DNA of 64,000 bases from Candidatus Omnitrophota bacterium (GTDB lineage: Bacteria > Hinthialibacterota > Hinthialibacteria > OLB16): assembly GCA_020632575.1 (NCBI GenBank), contig JACKFH010000019.1, forward strand, positions 7,390-71,389. Direction: 5' to 3'. A program made the translations under genes and the position numbers. The notes under the pieces were generated by a model that ran no database searches, had not been told where the DNA came from, and saw nothing but the letters and a program-made list of their open reading frames with translations. Positions within the stretch are counted from its first letter, which is position 1. The number at the start of each line of letters is the position of its first letter. Positions 44,272 through 51,836 of this stretch are shown piece by piece.

Positions 44272-46743
44272 ATGTCGAAACTCCCGTTGTATGCCAGAGT
44301 CATTTTCGTTTTCCTCGTCACGGTGTTTTTGTTCGTTCCCATTGTCGCCGCCACAGTCCCTGAAACCATCACGATCCAGGGGATTCTGGAAGCGCCGGGA
44401 GAAGGTCCCTTGACCGGGAACTATTTGAGCGCGGTTCGCGTCTGGGACGCCTCCATAAGCGGTAATCTGCTGGCCAATTCGTTCAATCCAATCACCCTAT
44501 CGGATTCAGGTCGGTTCACGATCGAACTCCTGTTGGAAGATGTATTTGTTGCTCCCGCGCAGGCCTGGTACGACTTGGCTGTGGATGTCGATGGCGACGG
44601 CGTCGAGGAGGAAGAGTTCTTTCCCCAACGTGTCCGTTTTCACAGCGTCCCCTTCGCCCGGATGGCGGCTGACAGCGAACGGCTCAAGGGGCAACCCGCC
44701 TCCGCCTTCCTGACGACCCAGTCGGTGGGATCGAGCGCCTGGAGTCTGGAGGGGAACGCTCCCTCCCCGGGAAAGTTTCTGGGAACCACCAACAACGAAC
44801 CGGTCGAGTTGAGAGCAAACGACTTGCGAGCTCTGGTCCTGATCCCGCATAGCGGCAGCCCCAACCTCATCGGCGGACATGGTTCCAACACGGTGGCCGT
44901 AGCAGCGGAGGGAGGAACGATCGGAGGAGGCGGCAACGCCTCGGCTCCCAATGAAGTCGTGGGGAGTTATGGGACCGTGGGAGGCGGCAAGTATAACCGA
45001 GCGCATGGCAACGCCTCGACTGTCTCGGGCGGTCAGAGCAACGAAGCGCTGGGGAGTATCGCGACGGTTGGTGGAGGCGATTCCAATGTCGCCACCTTTG
45101 ACGCGGACACTGTCAGCGGGGGCCAAGGAAATCTGGCGAGCGGTGGTGGAGCGACCGTCGGCGGCGGGGGGGGCAACTATGCCTCGGCTCTTTTCGCGAC
45201 TGTTGGGGGAGGGGGACTTTCGAACCTTTCTAACGCATCGTCAGGCAACCAAGTCTCCAATAGCTACGGGACGATCGCGGGAGGGGGAAACAACAAAGCG
45301 TACGGAGAGTACTCGAGCGTATCGGGAGGTGGTTCGAATTCCTCGATCGGCGCCTACACGGCAGTTGGAGGGGGATCGGAGAACCGTGCCGAGGGTGAGC
45401 ATTCCAATGTTGGCGGAGGCGATACGAACAGTTCTCGCGGCGATTACGCTACCATCGGAGGGGGCGCGGGAAACACAGCGCGGGCAGGCTGGAACACAAT
45501 TTCCGGAGGCTCCAACAATTCCGCCACCGGAGACTATTCCAGTGTCGGCGGAGGGTACATCAATCAGGTTCAGAGTTCATACTCCACGATCGCCGGAGGC
45601 TACGATAATACGACTATCGCCAATTCCCCCGGCTCCTTTATCGGAGGGGGTCGCGCCAATACCGCGAGCGCGGACTATGCCACTATCGCAGGCGGGAATC
45701 AGAACGAGGCGTATGGCGTCTATTCTTCCATCGGCGGAGGAAACGGCAACAAAGGCCATGCTTTCTCGACTGTAGCTGGTGGATATCACAATGATGCAAG
45801 CTTTTCCTCATGTGTCGGTGGTGGCGACACCAACGCGGCCACGGGAACCTGGGCCACCGTGGCTGGTGGAGACCACAATAATGCGTGGGGAAAGCAGTCC
45901 TTCGTTGGCGGAGGAGTGGGGAACAGAGCCAGTGGCGACTGGGCGGTCGTTGCCGGTGGACACGAAAACGTGGCGAGCAACTTCTATTCTTTTGTCGGCG
46001 GGGGAATCGACAATAGGGCCGATGGAGAACACGCTGACGTGGTCGGCGGGAACATGAACAAAGCAAGTGGCTCTCATTCCTTTGTTGGAGGCGGGTATGA
46101 CAATGATGCCAGCGCGAGCTTTGCGGTTGTTGCCGGAGGGTATGAAAACAAGGCCAGAGGGGATAATTCCTCGGTTCCGGGTGGATCCGTAAACGATGCT
46201 TTAGGCGTCAACAGCTTTGCGGCGGGCCATAGAGCCAAAGCATTCGGCAACGGCTCCTTCGTTTGGGGGGATAAAAGAGAGGCCGACATCAACTCTTGGT
46301 TGCCCAATGAGTTTGTCGCCCGCGCCACCGGAGGTTTCTGGTTGATCACCGCGATTGATGGAAACGGTGTTCCGACCCAGGGGATGATGTTGCCCGCGGG
46401 AACGAGCGCTTGGGTTCCGATCGGGGGCCCCAAGTCAGCCGCCAGTGAGGAAACAGTCGAGGTCTGGTTCACCGACTACGGTTTCGGTCAGCTCGAAAAT
46501 GGTCGCGTGGTCATCGCGATCGACCCTCTCTTCGCCGAAACTGTCAACCTCGAAGAGCCTTACCATGTGTTCGTGCAACTCAATGACAACCGGTGCGAGG
46601 GAGTAGCGGTGAAGGAGAAAACTGTGTCCAGCTTCGCCGTGGTCGAACTGAGAAACGGAAGTTCCAACGCTGAGTTCTCCTACCGGATCGCGGCGAAGCG
46701 CCGAGGTTTTGAGAAATACCGCATGAAGGAAGGACCAAACTGA
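44272..46743 (+). CDS. Secreted YadA-head-like repeat protein with alternative C-terminus (paralogue C)
   Basis: The product is 823 residues, with signal peptide MSKLPLYARVIFVFLVTVFL (cleavage near VAA), the shared N-domain (VPETITIQGILEAPGEGPLT, VRVWDASISGNLLANSFNP) and about 30 beta-roll repeats of 15 residues at 215-655. The cap FVWGDKREADINSW and ATGGFWLITAIDGNGVPTQG follow as in the 41844 protein. After the shared GGPKSA-x-SEE the sequence switches: instead of a coiled coil it ends in a compact 100-residue domain, VEVWFTDYGFGQLENGRVVI, AETVNLEEPYHVFVQLND, SYRIAAKRRGFEKYRM. I have seen this kind of tail on surface proteins of uncultured bacteria but cannot name the family. It may replace trimerisation by another attachment mode. 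Confidence 0.8.
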   Translation: MSKLPLYARVIFVFLVTVFLFVPIVAATVPETITIQGILEAPGEGPLTGNYLSAVRVWDASISGNLLANSFNPITLSDSGRFTIELLLEDVFVAPAQAWYDLAVDVDGDGVEEEEFFPQRVRFHSVPFARMAADSERLKGQPASAFLTTQSVGSSAWSLEGNAPSPGKFLGTTNNEPVELRANDLRALVLIPHSGSPNLIGGHGSNTVAVAAEGGTIGGGGNASAPNEVVGSYGTVGGGKYNRAHGNASTVSGGQSNEALGSIATVGGGDSNVATFDADTVSGGQGNLASGGGATVGGGGGNYASALFATVGGGGLSNLSNASSGNQVSNSYGTIAGGGNNKAYGEYSSVSGGGSNSSIGAYTAVGGGSENRAEGEHSNVGGGDTNSSRGDYATIGGGAGNTARAGWNTISGGSNNSATGDYSSVGGGYINQVQSSYSTIAGGYDNTTIANSPGSFIGGGRANTASADYATIAGGNQNEAYGVYSSIGGGNGNKGHAFSTVAGGYHNDASFSSCVGGGDTNAATGTWATVAGGDHNNAWGKQSFVGGGVGNRASGDWAVVAGGHENVASNFYSFVGGGIDNRADGEHADVVGGNMNKASGSHSFVGGGYDNDASASFAVVAGGYENKARGDNSSVPGGSVNDALGVNSFAAGHRAKAFGNGSFVWGDKREADINSWLPNEFVARATGGFWLITAIDGNGVPTQGMMLPAGTSAWVPIGGPKSAASEETVEVWFTDYGFGQLENGRVVIAIDPLFAETVNLEEPYHVFVQLNDNRCEGVAVKEKTVSSFAVVELRNGSSNAEFSYRIAAKRRGFEKYRMKEGPN
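44905..46230 (+). repeat. Degenerate 45-bp tandem repeats encoding beta-roll units (gene C)
   Basis: About 30 units of the 15-residue pattern. Variants such as SFVGGGxxNRAxGxx and AVVAGGxENVAxxxY occur towards the C-terminal end, different from the ATV-type units in the first part. Longer units are found near 45200 and 45600. Confidence 0.75.
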
Positions 46744-46927
46744 TAAACTTCTCGGGGGATTGGAAATGCTTCTCCATCAACATTCCCCGACAGGCATTTT
46801 CGCCACAACTTTCATGATCTGCTAACGTGAGCGCAGATCGTCTCCGGACGAATCGTAGGGTCCTGAATCTCCATTTTTCCTCTCTGGTCGATCCTCTGAA
46901 TGCCCGGTTCAGTTCCAGGTTTGGCGT

Positions 46928-49060
46928 TCAGTCTCGGTTGGCGACACCAAATTGCTCTTCAAACAATTGGGCGTAAAGACCTCCTTGCTCAAGTAGGGAA
47001 TGATGAGAACCGATCTCAACCACATGGCCCCGGTCAAGGGTGATGATGATGTCCGAGGTTAGGATGGTCGACAAACGGTGGGCAATCACGATGGCAGTTC
47101 GGTCTTGCAGCAAATGATCAAGTGCTTCCTGAATGAGACGTTCCGACCGCGAATCCAATGCTGAAGTCGCCTCGTCGAGAATGAGGATTTTAGGGTTTTT
47201 CAAGAATGCTCTTGCGATGGCTATCCGTTGTTTTTGGCCGCCGGAGAGGTTGATTCCTCGTTCGCCAACTTCTGTCCAAAGGCCCTCCTTGAGTTCATCG
47301 ATGAATTCGAGCGCATTGGCGGCTTTCAGCGCCTCTATGATGTCTTGACCCGAGGCGAGGGGGTTTGCCAGGAGGAGGTTTTCGCGAATGGTGCCGGAGA
47401 AGAGGATGGTATCTTGGTTAACAATCCCGATATTCCGCCTCAAGTCTTGGAGTTTGAGATCCCTGAGGTCTTCCCCGTCGAGGAGGATCCGTCCTCCGGT
47501 GGGGTCGTAGAATCTTGGCACCAAGTTGGCCAGCGTGGATTTTCCAGATCCACTCGGACCGACAAAGGCGACCGTTTGACCGGGTTCTATCTGGAGGGAA
47601 ACCCCCTTGAGGACAGATTTCTCGGGGTCATAGCCGAAATCGACATCTTGGAAAATAATTTGTCCATCGAGCTTCGGCAGTTCCTTTGCGTCGGGCTTAT
47701 CCGCTATCTGAGCTCTGGTGTCGAAATAGTCAAATACACGGTCAATGGAGGCCAATGAAGCGGCAAGGACCGCCCCTAAATCGGAGAGACGTTGCAGAGG
47801 GGCATAGAACATGCCGAGATAAAGGAGGAACTGGGTGAGTTGGCCGACGGTCAGTTCCTCGTTAAGAATCAGGTGAGAACCGTACCAGACCACAAGCACC
47901 GGGGAAGTGAGAACGACAAAACCGACCGTCATCTCATTGATGACCGCGTAGCGAACGGATCTCAATACCTTGCTGTACAGTTTGTCCGCTTGGGCCTTGA
48001 ACAACTCCGACTCTTGGTCCTCGCGTGTGAAACCCTTCACAATCGTTGTGCCCGTGACTTTTTCCTGGAGACCTCCGGCCAGTACTTCCATCCGCTGCTG
48101 AACTTCTCGTGTCGAGAGGCGAATCCGCCGACCGATGTAGCGGATTGAAAAGAGAAAGACAGGCATGAGCGCCAGAGCCACCAACGTCAACTCCCAGTTC
48201 ATCGGAAAAAGAATCGCAAGCAGGACAATCATGAGAATCAGATCCATCCAAAGGTTGGTCAAGGCGCTGCCCACGAAGTTCTGAGCTTGGGAGATGTCAT
48301 GGACAAGGCGGGCGACAATAGCGCCGCTTTGGTGCGTGGTGAAAAACTGGTGGGAAAGTCGCTGAACGTGATTGTAAAGAGCAGTTCGAAGATCACGGAT
48401 CATTCGATGACCTGACATTGCAGTAAAAAGACTTCTGAAAAAGGTCGCCACCAACCAGATCAGATGAAGCCCGATCATGAGCAGGACCAGATGCAGGATC
48501 TTTGCTTTCTGCTCAGAAATTGCTACACCTTCCCGCAACAGATAGTCGTCCAGCACAATCCGCAACATCCAAGGGAAGGCTAAAGGGATCAAGAATTTCA
48601 GAATCCCCATGGCTGTGGCGCCCGCCACTAGGTGCCAGTAAGGTTTGGCATAACTGAGGAAACGGAACAAATTTCTACTTTTGGCGCTCTCCCCTTGGTA
48701 ATGGTCGGTAACATCATCCCCGAAAGCGTTCTTGATGGCGATAATTCGTTCCCCTGAAAGATCGGTTTCGATATAGAATGATTTCGCCTGAAGATCTTCT
48801 ATCGTCTGCTGCCCGAGAAGCGATGGAAGTCCGGAACGAGGGATCGGCGCTTGAACGATCTGGTCGGAATCGACCTTTAGGACCAGAATACGCCAGTTTT
48901 CTAATACGCCCTGGGAATCATTCTCGATGGCAGATGCATCAATGCAGATCTGAACGTCTTCCCAATCAGGAAAGACATATGCCCGGGCTTGCGAGCGGAT
49001 CAAACCTTCGTTCAGGCAACCTCTCACTTTGGAGTCTTCAGTAAGGTGATAAACAATCAT
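46928..49060 (-). CDS. ABC exporter (transmembrane + ATPase half-transporter) with extra N-terminal domain
   Basis: The product is 710 residues. Residues 140-430 are the six-helix type I exporter domain (FLIPLAFPWMLRIVLDDYLL, MTVGFVVLTSPVLVVWYG). Residues 460-705 are the ATPase: Walker A GPSGSGKS near 500, signature LSGGQKQRIAIA near 603, Walker B ILILDEATSALDSRS near 627, H-loop IAHRLST. These make it an MsbA/multidrug/lipid-type homodimer. Unusually, residues 1-125 form an additional soluble domain: MIVYHLTEDSKVRGCLNEGL, AYVFPDWEDVQICIDAS, WRILVLKVD. Its YH-L-T...GLI and later LVLKVD pattern resembles small domains of the ADP-ribosyltransferase-like/KptA-like kind, but I cannot assign it. 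The start has only a weak GGAAG site. Substrate unknown. It converges with paralogue C. Confidence 0.85.
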   Translation of the reverse strand: MIVYHLTEDSKVRGCLNEGLIRSQARAYVFPDWEDVQICIDASAIENDSQGVLENWRILVLKVDSDQIVQAPIPRSGLPSLLGQQTIEDLQAKSFYIETDLSGERIIAIKNAFGDDVTDHYQGESAKSRNLFRFLSYAKPYWHLVAGATAMGILKFLIPLAFPWMLRIVLDDYLLREGVAISEQKAKILHLVLLMIGLHLIWLVATFFRSLFTAMSGHRMIRDLRTALYNHVQRLSHQFFTTHQSGAIVARLVHDISQAQNFVGSALTNLWMDLILMIVLLAILFPMNWELTLVALALMPVFLFSIRYIGRRIRLSTREVQQRMEVLAGGLQEKVTGTTIVKGFTREDQESELFKAQADKLYSKVLRSVRYAVINEMTVGFVVLTSPVLVVWYGSHLILNEELTVGQLTQFLLYLGMFYAPLQRLSDLGAVLAASLASIDRVFDYFDTRAQIADKPDAKELPKLDGQIIFQDVDFGYDPEKSVLKGVSLQIEPGQTVAFVGPSGSGKSTLANLVPRFYDPTGGRILLDGEDLRDLKLQDLRRNIGIVNQDTILFSGTIRENLLLANPLASGQDIIEALKAANALEFIDELKEGLWTEVGERGINLSGGQKQRIAIARAFLKNPKILILDEATSALDSRSERLIQEALDHLLQDRTAIVIAHRLSTILTSDIIITLDRGHVVEIGSHHSLLEQGGLYAQLFEEQFGVANRD

Positions 49061-49305
49061 TGAATTTTCGTTCTTCCGTCGTGCAAAGCCGAATCATCCC
49101 GCTTAAAGACCCGCCTCGTAAACCCTCTCTGATGGAACATCAATGAAGATGCCAGTAACTCAAATGGCTGGTCTTTGGACACCATTGATTGAAGACTGCT
49201 TCTACAAGTCCTTTTTCGTCATCGTGAAGTCCGTATGTCCTCCAAGAAATCTGTTGACCGCAAGGATCGCCAAAGTTTTCCTATGCGGCTCGTACACAAT
49301 TCAGG

Positions 49306-49506
49306 ATGTCCACCAAGCCGTCGGGCATTGGAATAGGACAGCAAAGCGGTGCACGCGATTGTGACGTATTTGATACCGAAACCACGTTATTCGGTGTAAA
49401 ATATAGAGGATCCGGGTCGATTGGTCGCCCAAACCACCGACCGGGACACATCCTGACTGTTTGGATCGTTGAGGATGACGGTCCACCGCGACTTGTCACC
49501 GCGTAA
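49306..49506 (+). pseudogene. BrnT-like toxin remnant
   Basis: The last third of this frame, GSIGRPNHRPGHILTVWIVE then DDGPPRLVTA, resembles the C-terminal core of BrnT-type ribonuclease toxins (x-IGR-T-x-x-GR-x-LTV-...-R-V-TARD). It ends with TAA exactly where R-D would follow. The N-terminal half is not recognisable. It is the first of three consecutive toxin-like fragments. Homology is judged by eye only. Confidence 0.3.
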
Positions 49507-49508
49507 CG

Positions 49509-49622
49509 GTCGATACTTTTATCGCTGTGTTTTGCATCGATAAGGGCGTACCGCTCCTCACGTCGGATCGGGAATTCCAGGCCTTCGAGAAGCATTTCGA
49601 CTTGGTTCTCGTCTCGAATTAG
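49509..49622 (+). pseudogene. PIN-domain (VapC-like) C-terminal remnant
   Basis: A 37-codon frame reads VDTFIAVFCIDKGVPLLTSD then REFQAFEKHFDLVLVSN and a stop. This is the closing part of a VapC-type PIN ribonuclease: the x-PLLT-x-D-x-x-F motif supplies the last acidic residue of the active site. The upstream frame is closed by a stop after a short stretch and the other catalytic acidic residues are missing, so it is a fragment. It is followed after 18 bases by the start of the RelE-like remnant. Confidence 0.45.
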
Positions 49623-49640
49623 ACAATCCCGAGGAGAATC

Positions 49641-49895
49641 ATGTGAATCTTGGTCACTTTTCAAAGCGAGGCGTCCCACACCACCAAGACGATTCTTTCA
49701 TCAATCCGAAAGTTGGCGGACAAGAACTACGAATCGTGGCGGTCTGACCCCCGGCATCCACCCCCGCGATTCACACCGATCGGGAAGGATTTCCGGTCAG
49801 CCCGCATCGGCGCGCATTATCGCGCGGTCGGACGGTTCCTGGACGAACGGACCGTCAATTCCTCCAGTCTTCAACGGAAGTTCCGGAGGCATTAA
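49641..49895 (+). pseudogene. RelE/ParE-like toxin remnant with a stop at codon 2
   Basis: GAGGAG (49631-49636) precedes ATG at 49641, but the next codon is TGA; the frame then continues with a RelE/HigB-type sequence: SSIRKLADKNYESWRSDPRH followed by PPPRFTPIGKDFRSARIGAH and YRAVG. In relatives the protein ends with W-(F/W)-W-I-GSH-x-x-Y; here, after DER, the frame reads TVNSSSLQRKFRRH and stops, so the C-terminus is lost as well. Initiation at the TTG at 49650 is conceivable but would still give a defective toxin. No intact antitoxin is adjacent. Confidence 0.5.
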
Positions 49896-49906
49896 ATTCG
49901 GACTCG

Positions 49907-50074
49907 ATGCCTAATGCTGAGAACACTGAACCCCTAGCAGAGCGGTTGCTGCAGACCATTGCCGAATGCGAGCGCCTCCGCCGGGAGAATGCCCACCTCA
50001 AGAAACTGCTCAGTGGTCTTTCGCTCATAACTGCATCCGACTTGGAGACCGATGCGGATTCCGGAAAAGAGTAA
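49907..50074 (+). pseudogene. Short coiled-coil protein, possibly the 5' remnant of a helicase/TOTE-type gene
   Basis: The frame encodes 55 residues, MPNAENTEPLAERLLQTIAE then CERLRRENAHLKKLLSGL. The leucine/asparagine coiled coil resembles the first residues of large DEAD/DEAH helicase or TOTE-conflict proteins, which typically begin with ERLRxENxxLRxLL. A remnant of the C-terminus of just such a helicase lies at 51551-51817, on the other side of the oxidoreductase gene and on the same strand. The link is an inference because coiled coils are generic. No strong ribosome site is present. Confidence 0.3.
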
Positions 50075-50189
50075 ACCGATGGAAGCAAAGGGGCATGGAG
50101 GGGCGCTCGCTCGAAGATTGCGATATAATCGCGCGCAAATTCAAGCGTCAACCTGAATTGAGAGACCGATAAGAAAGGATAGATCAACG

Positions 50190-51569
50190 ATGTTGAAAGG
50201 AACGAAACCATCGGATCATCAAACAATCATCAACCCGGTCGGCACGAGGCGCCAATTCATACAGACGACCGCGGCCGCGGGAACTGGAATCCTGCTTCTG
50301 CCAAGCGGAACCCTGGCGGGCGCCAACTCACCGAACAACAAACTCAACATCGCCCTGATCGGCGCATATGGTCGTGGAAAAGCGCACTATGATGCCATCT
50401 CCACCGAGAACGTCGTAGCCCTTTGTGATATCGACGAAGAGCACCTCGCCATCGCCGCCGAACGATTCCCCAAAGCGAAACACTATGTGGATTGGCGAAA
50501 ATGTCTCGAGCAAAAAGACCTGGATGCGGTTGTCTGTTGCACGACCGATCACACTCACGCCTTCGTCGCGACTTGGGCCATGAACCGAGGCCTCCATGTC
50601 TACTGCGAAAAACCCTTGGCCAACACAGTCGAAGAGGCGCGAATGGTTCGCGCCACTTACCTGAAGCACAAAGACAAGATCGCGACTCAGGTGGGAACGC
50701 AACGTCACGAAAAAGAGAACTTCAACCGAGTCCGGGAGCTGATTCGTGATGGCGCGGTCGGCGAACTCCAGGAAGCTCATGCCTGGGGCACTCGTCAACT
50801 ACGTCGCCCCGGTTACCTTCCGGCTCAGGGAGAGCCGCCAAAGACCCTTCATTACGATCTCTGGCTGGGTCCCTCGCCCTACCATCCCTACAACCCGGAT
50901 TACTTTTCCGGAGACCCGGGGGCCAACTGCCTTCAATGGAACATGTATTGGGATTTCGGTACGGGTCAGATAGGAGACATGGGAAGTCACACCATGGACA
51001 TCGCCTGGAATGCGATCGATGCCGAGCTACCCACTTCCGCGGAAGGAGAGGGTGAGGCCTTCAACCCGGAGGTCACCCCGGTCGAATTGGCGACCAAGTT
51101 CGATTTTCCCGCCAACGACTGGCGGCCCGCTATCAAGGTCCACTGGTGGCAAGGGGGCATGATGCCGGAATCACCGCTTCCGTATGTCAACCTGAATGAC
51201 GTGGGGCATGGCGCCATGTTCGTCGGCGACAAGGGGATCCTGGTCAGTCATTTTGACACTCGTGTCCTCATCCCCACCGGGTCGGACGCGGACATGACCT
51301 ACTACCAACCTCGTCCCAAGGACAAACTGATCCCCGCGATGGGCGGGTTTCAGCAAGAGTGGATCGATGCCTGCAAAGGGGATCTCAAGACCTCCTGCGA
51401 TTTCAAATACGCCTGTGACCTGAACGAAATGATGGTCCTGGGTCTGGCCGCTTATCGAGTTGGCAAGAAACTCGATTACGATGGCGCCAAGGGTCAAGTC
51501 ACTAACAGCACGGAAGGCAACGATCTACTCAGTAGAGAATACCGTGAGGGATGGGTGCTCAACGGCTGA
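50190..51569 (+). CDS. Gfo/Idh/MocA-family oxidoreductase, Tat-exported
   Basis: The product is 459 residues with an AAAGGAT ribosome site. A Tat signal is present (TRRQFIQTTAAAGTGILLLP, arginines at 20-21). The Rossmann domain starts with NIALIGAYGRGKAHYDAI (53-70), followed by VALCDID, and the family signature CEKPLANTVEEA lies near residue 140. The C-terminal half (from about 190) is the alpha/beta dimerisation and substrate domain with GQIGDMGSHTMDIAWNAI. Such exported members are abundant in planctomycete- and Lentisphaera-like bacteria and oxidise or epimerise sugars or inositols with NAD(P); the substrate is unknown. There are no sugar-utilisation partners next to it, and its neighbours on both sides are gene fragments, which suggests insertion into an older locus. 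Confidence 0.9.
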   Translation: MLKGTKPSDHQTIINPVGTRRQFIQTTAAAGTGILLLPSGTLAGANSPNNKLNIALIGAYGRGKAHYDAISTENVVALCDIDEEHLAIAAERFPKAKHYVDWRKCLEQKDLDAVVCCTTDHTHAFVATWAMNRGLHVYCEKPLANTVEEARMVRATYLKHKDKIATQVGTQRHEKENFNRVRELIRDGAVGELQEAHAWGTRQLRRPGYLPAQGEPPKTLHYDLWLGPSPYHPYNPDYFSGDPGANCLQWNMYWDFGTGQIGDMGSHTMDIAWNAIDAELPTSAEGEGEAFNPEVTPVELATKFDFPANDWRPAIKVHWWQGGMMPESPLPYVNLNDVGHGAMFVGDKGILVSHFDTRVLIPTGSDADMTYYQPRPKDKLIPAMGGFQQEWIDACKGDLKTSCDFKYACDLNEMMVLGLAAYRVGKKLDYDGAKGQVTNSTEGNDLLSREYREGWVLNG

Positions 51570-51817
51570 GGCTGGATGGCGGGCTATTTTTGGCGGTTCT
51601 CCACCCCGAGCCACGCTTGGACACGCTCTTCATGGCCTTCCCAATCTCGTGGCGAGGGACCCTCCAACAGTATGTGGGAAGACTTCACCGGACCCATGCG
51701 AACAAAAAGGAAGTCAAAGTATTCGATTACGTGGACCAACACGTGCCGATCCTGGCGCGGATGTACGAGAAGAGACTGAAGGGTTACCGCTCGATGGGGT
51801 ATTCGATGAACGGTTAA
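51551..51817 (+). pseudogene. C-terminal remnant of a DEAD/DEAH-box helicase (TOTE-type)
   Basis: From about 51610 the frame reads RLDTLFMAFPISWRGTLQQY then VGRLHRTHANKKEVKVFDYV and DQHVPILARMYEKRLKGYRS. This is the end of helicase superfamily 2 motif V-VI in the phage-defence-type DEAD/DEAH helicases (x-PISW-(R/K)-GT-LQQY-x-GR-LHR, then YDYVD-x-x-VP-x-L-x-x-M-x-x-KR). Everything upstream, including Walker motifs and any primase or nuclease domains, is absent, and the first codons overlap the end of the oxidoreductase gene. It cannot be an active helicase. Confidence 0.65.
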
Positions 51818-51836
51818 CTCTCGCCATCTATTCGGA

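Noticed and set aside
39010..46230. Regular repeats that could be taken for a CRISPR array
   Set aside because: The period is a constant 45 bases without spacers, the frame is open throughout and the units encode a 15-residue beta-roll pattern.
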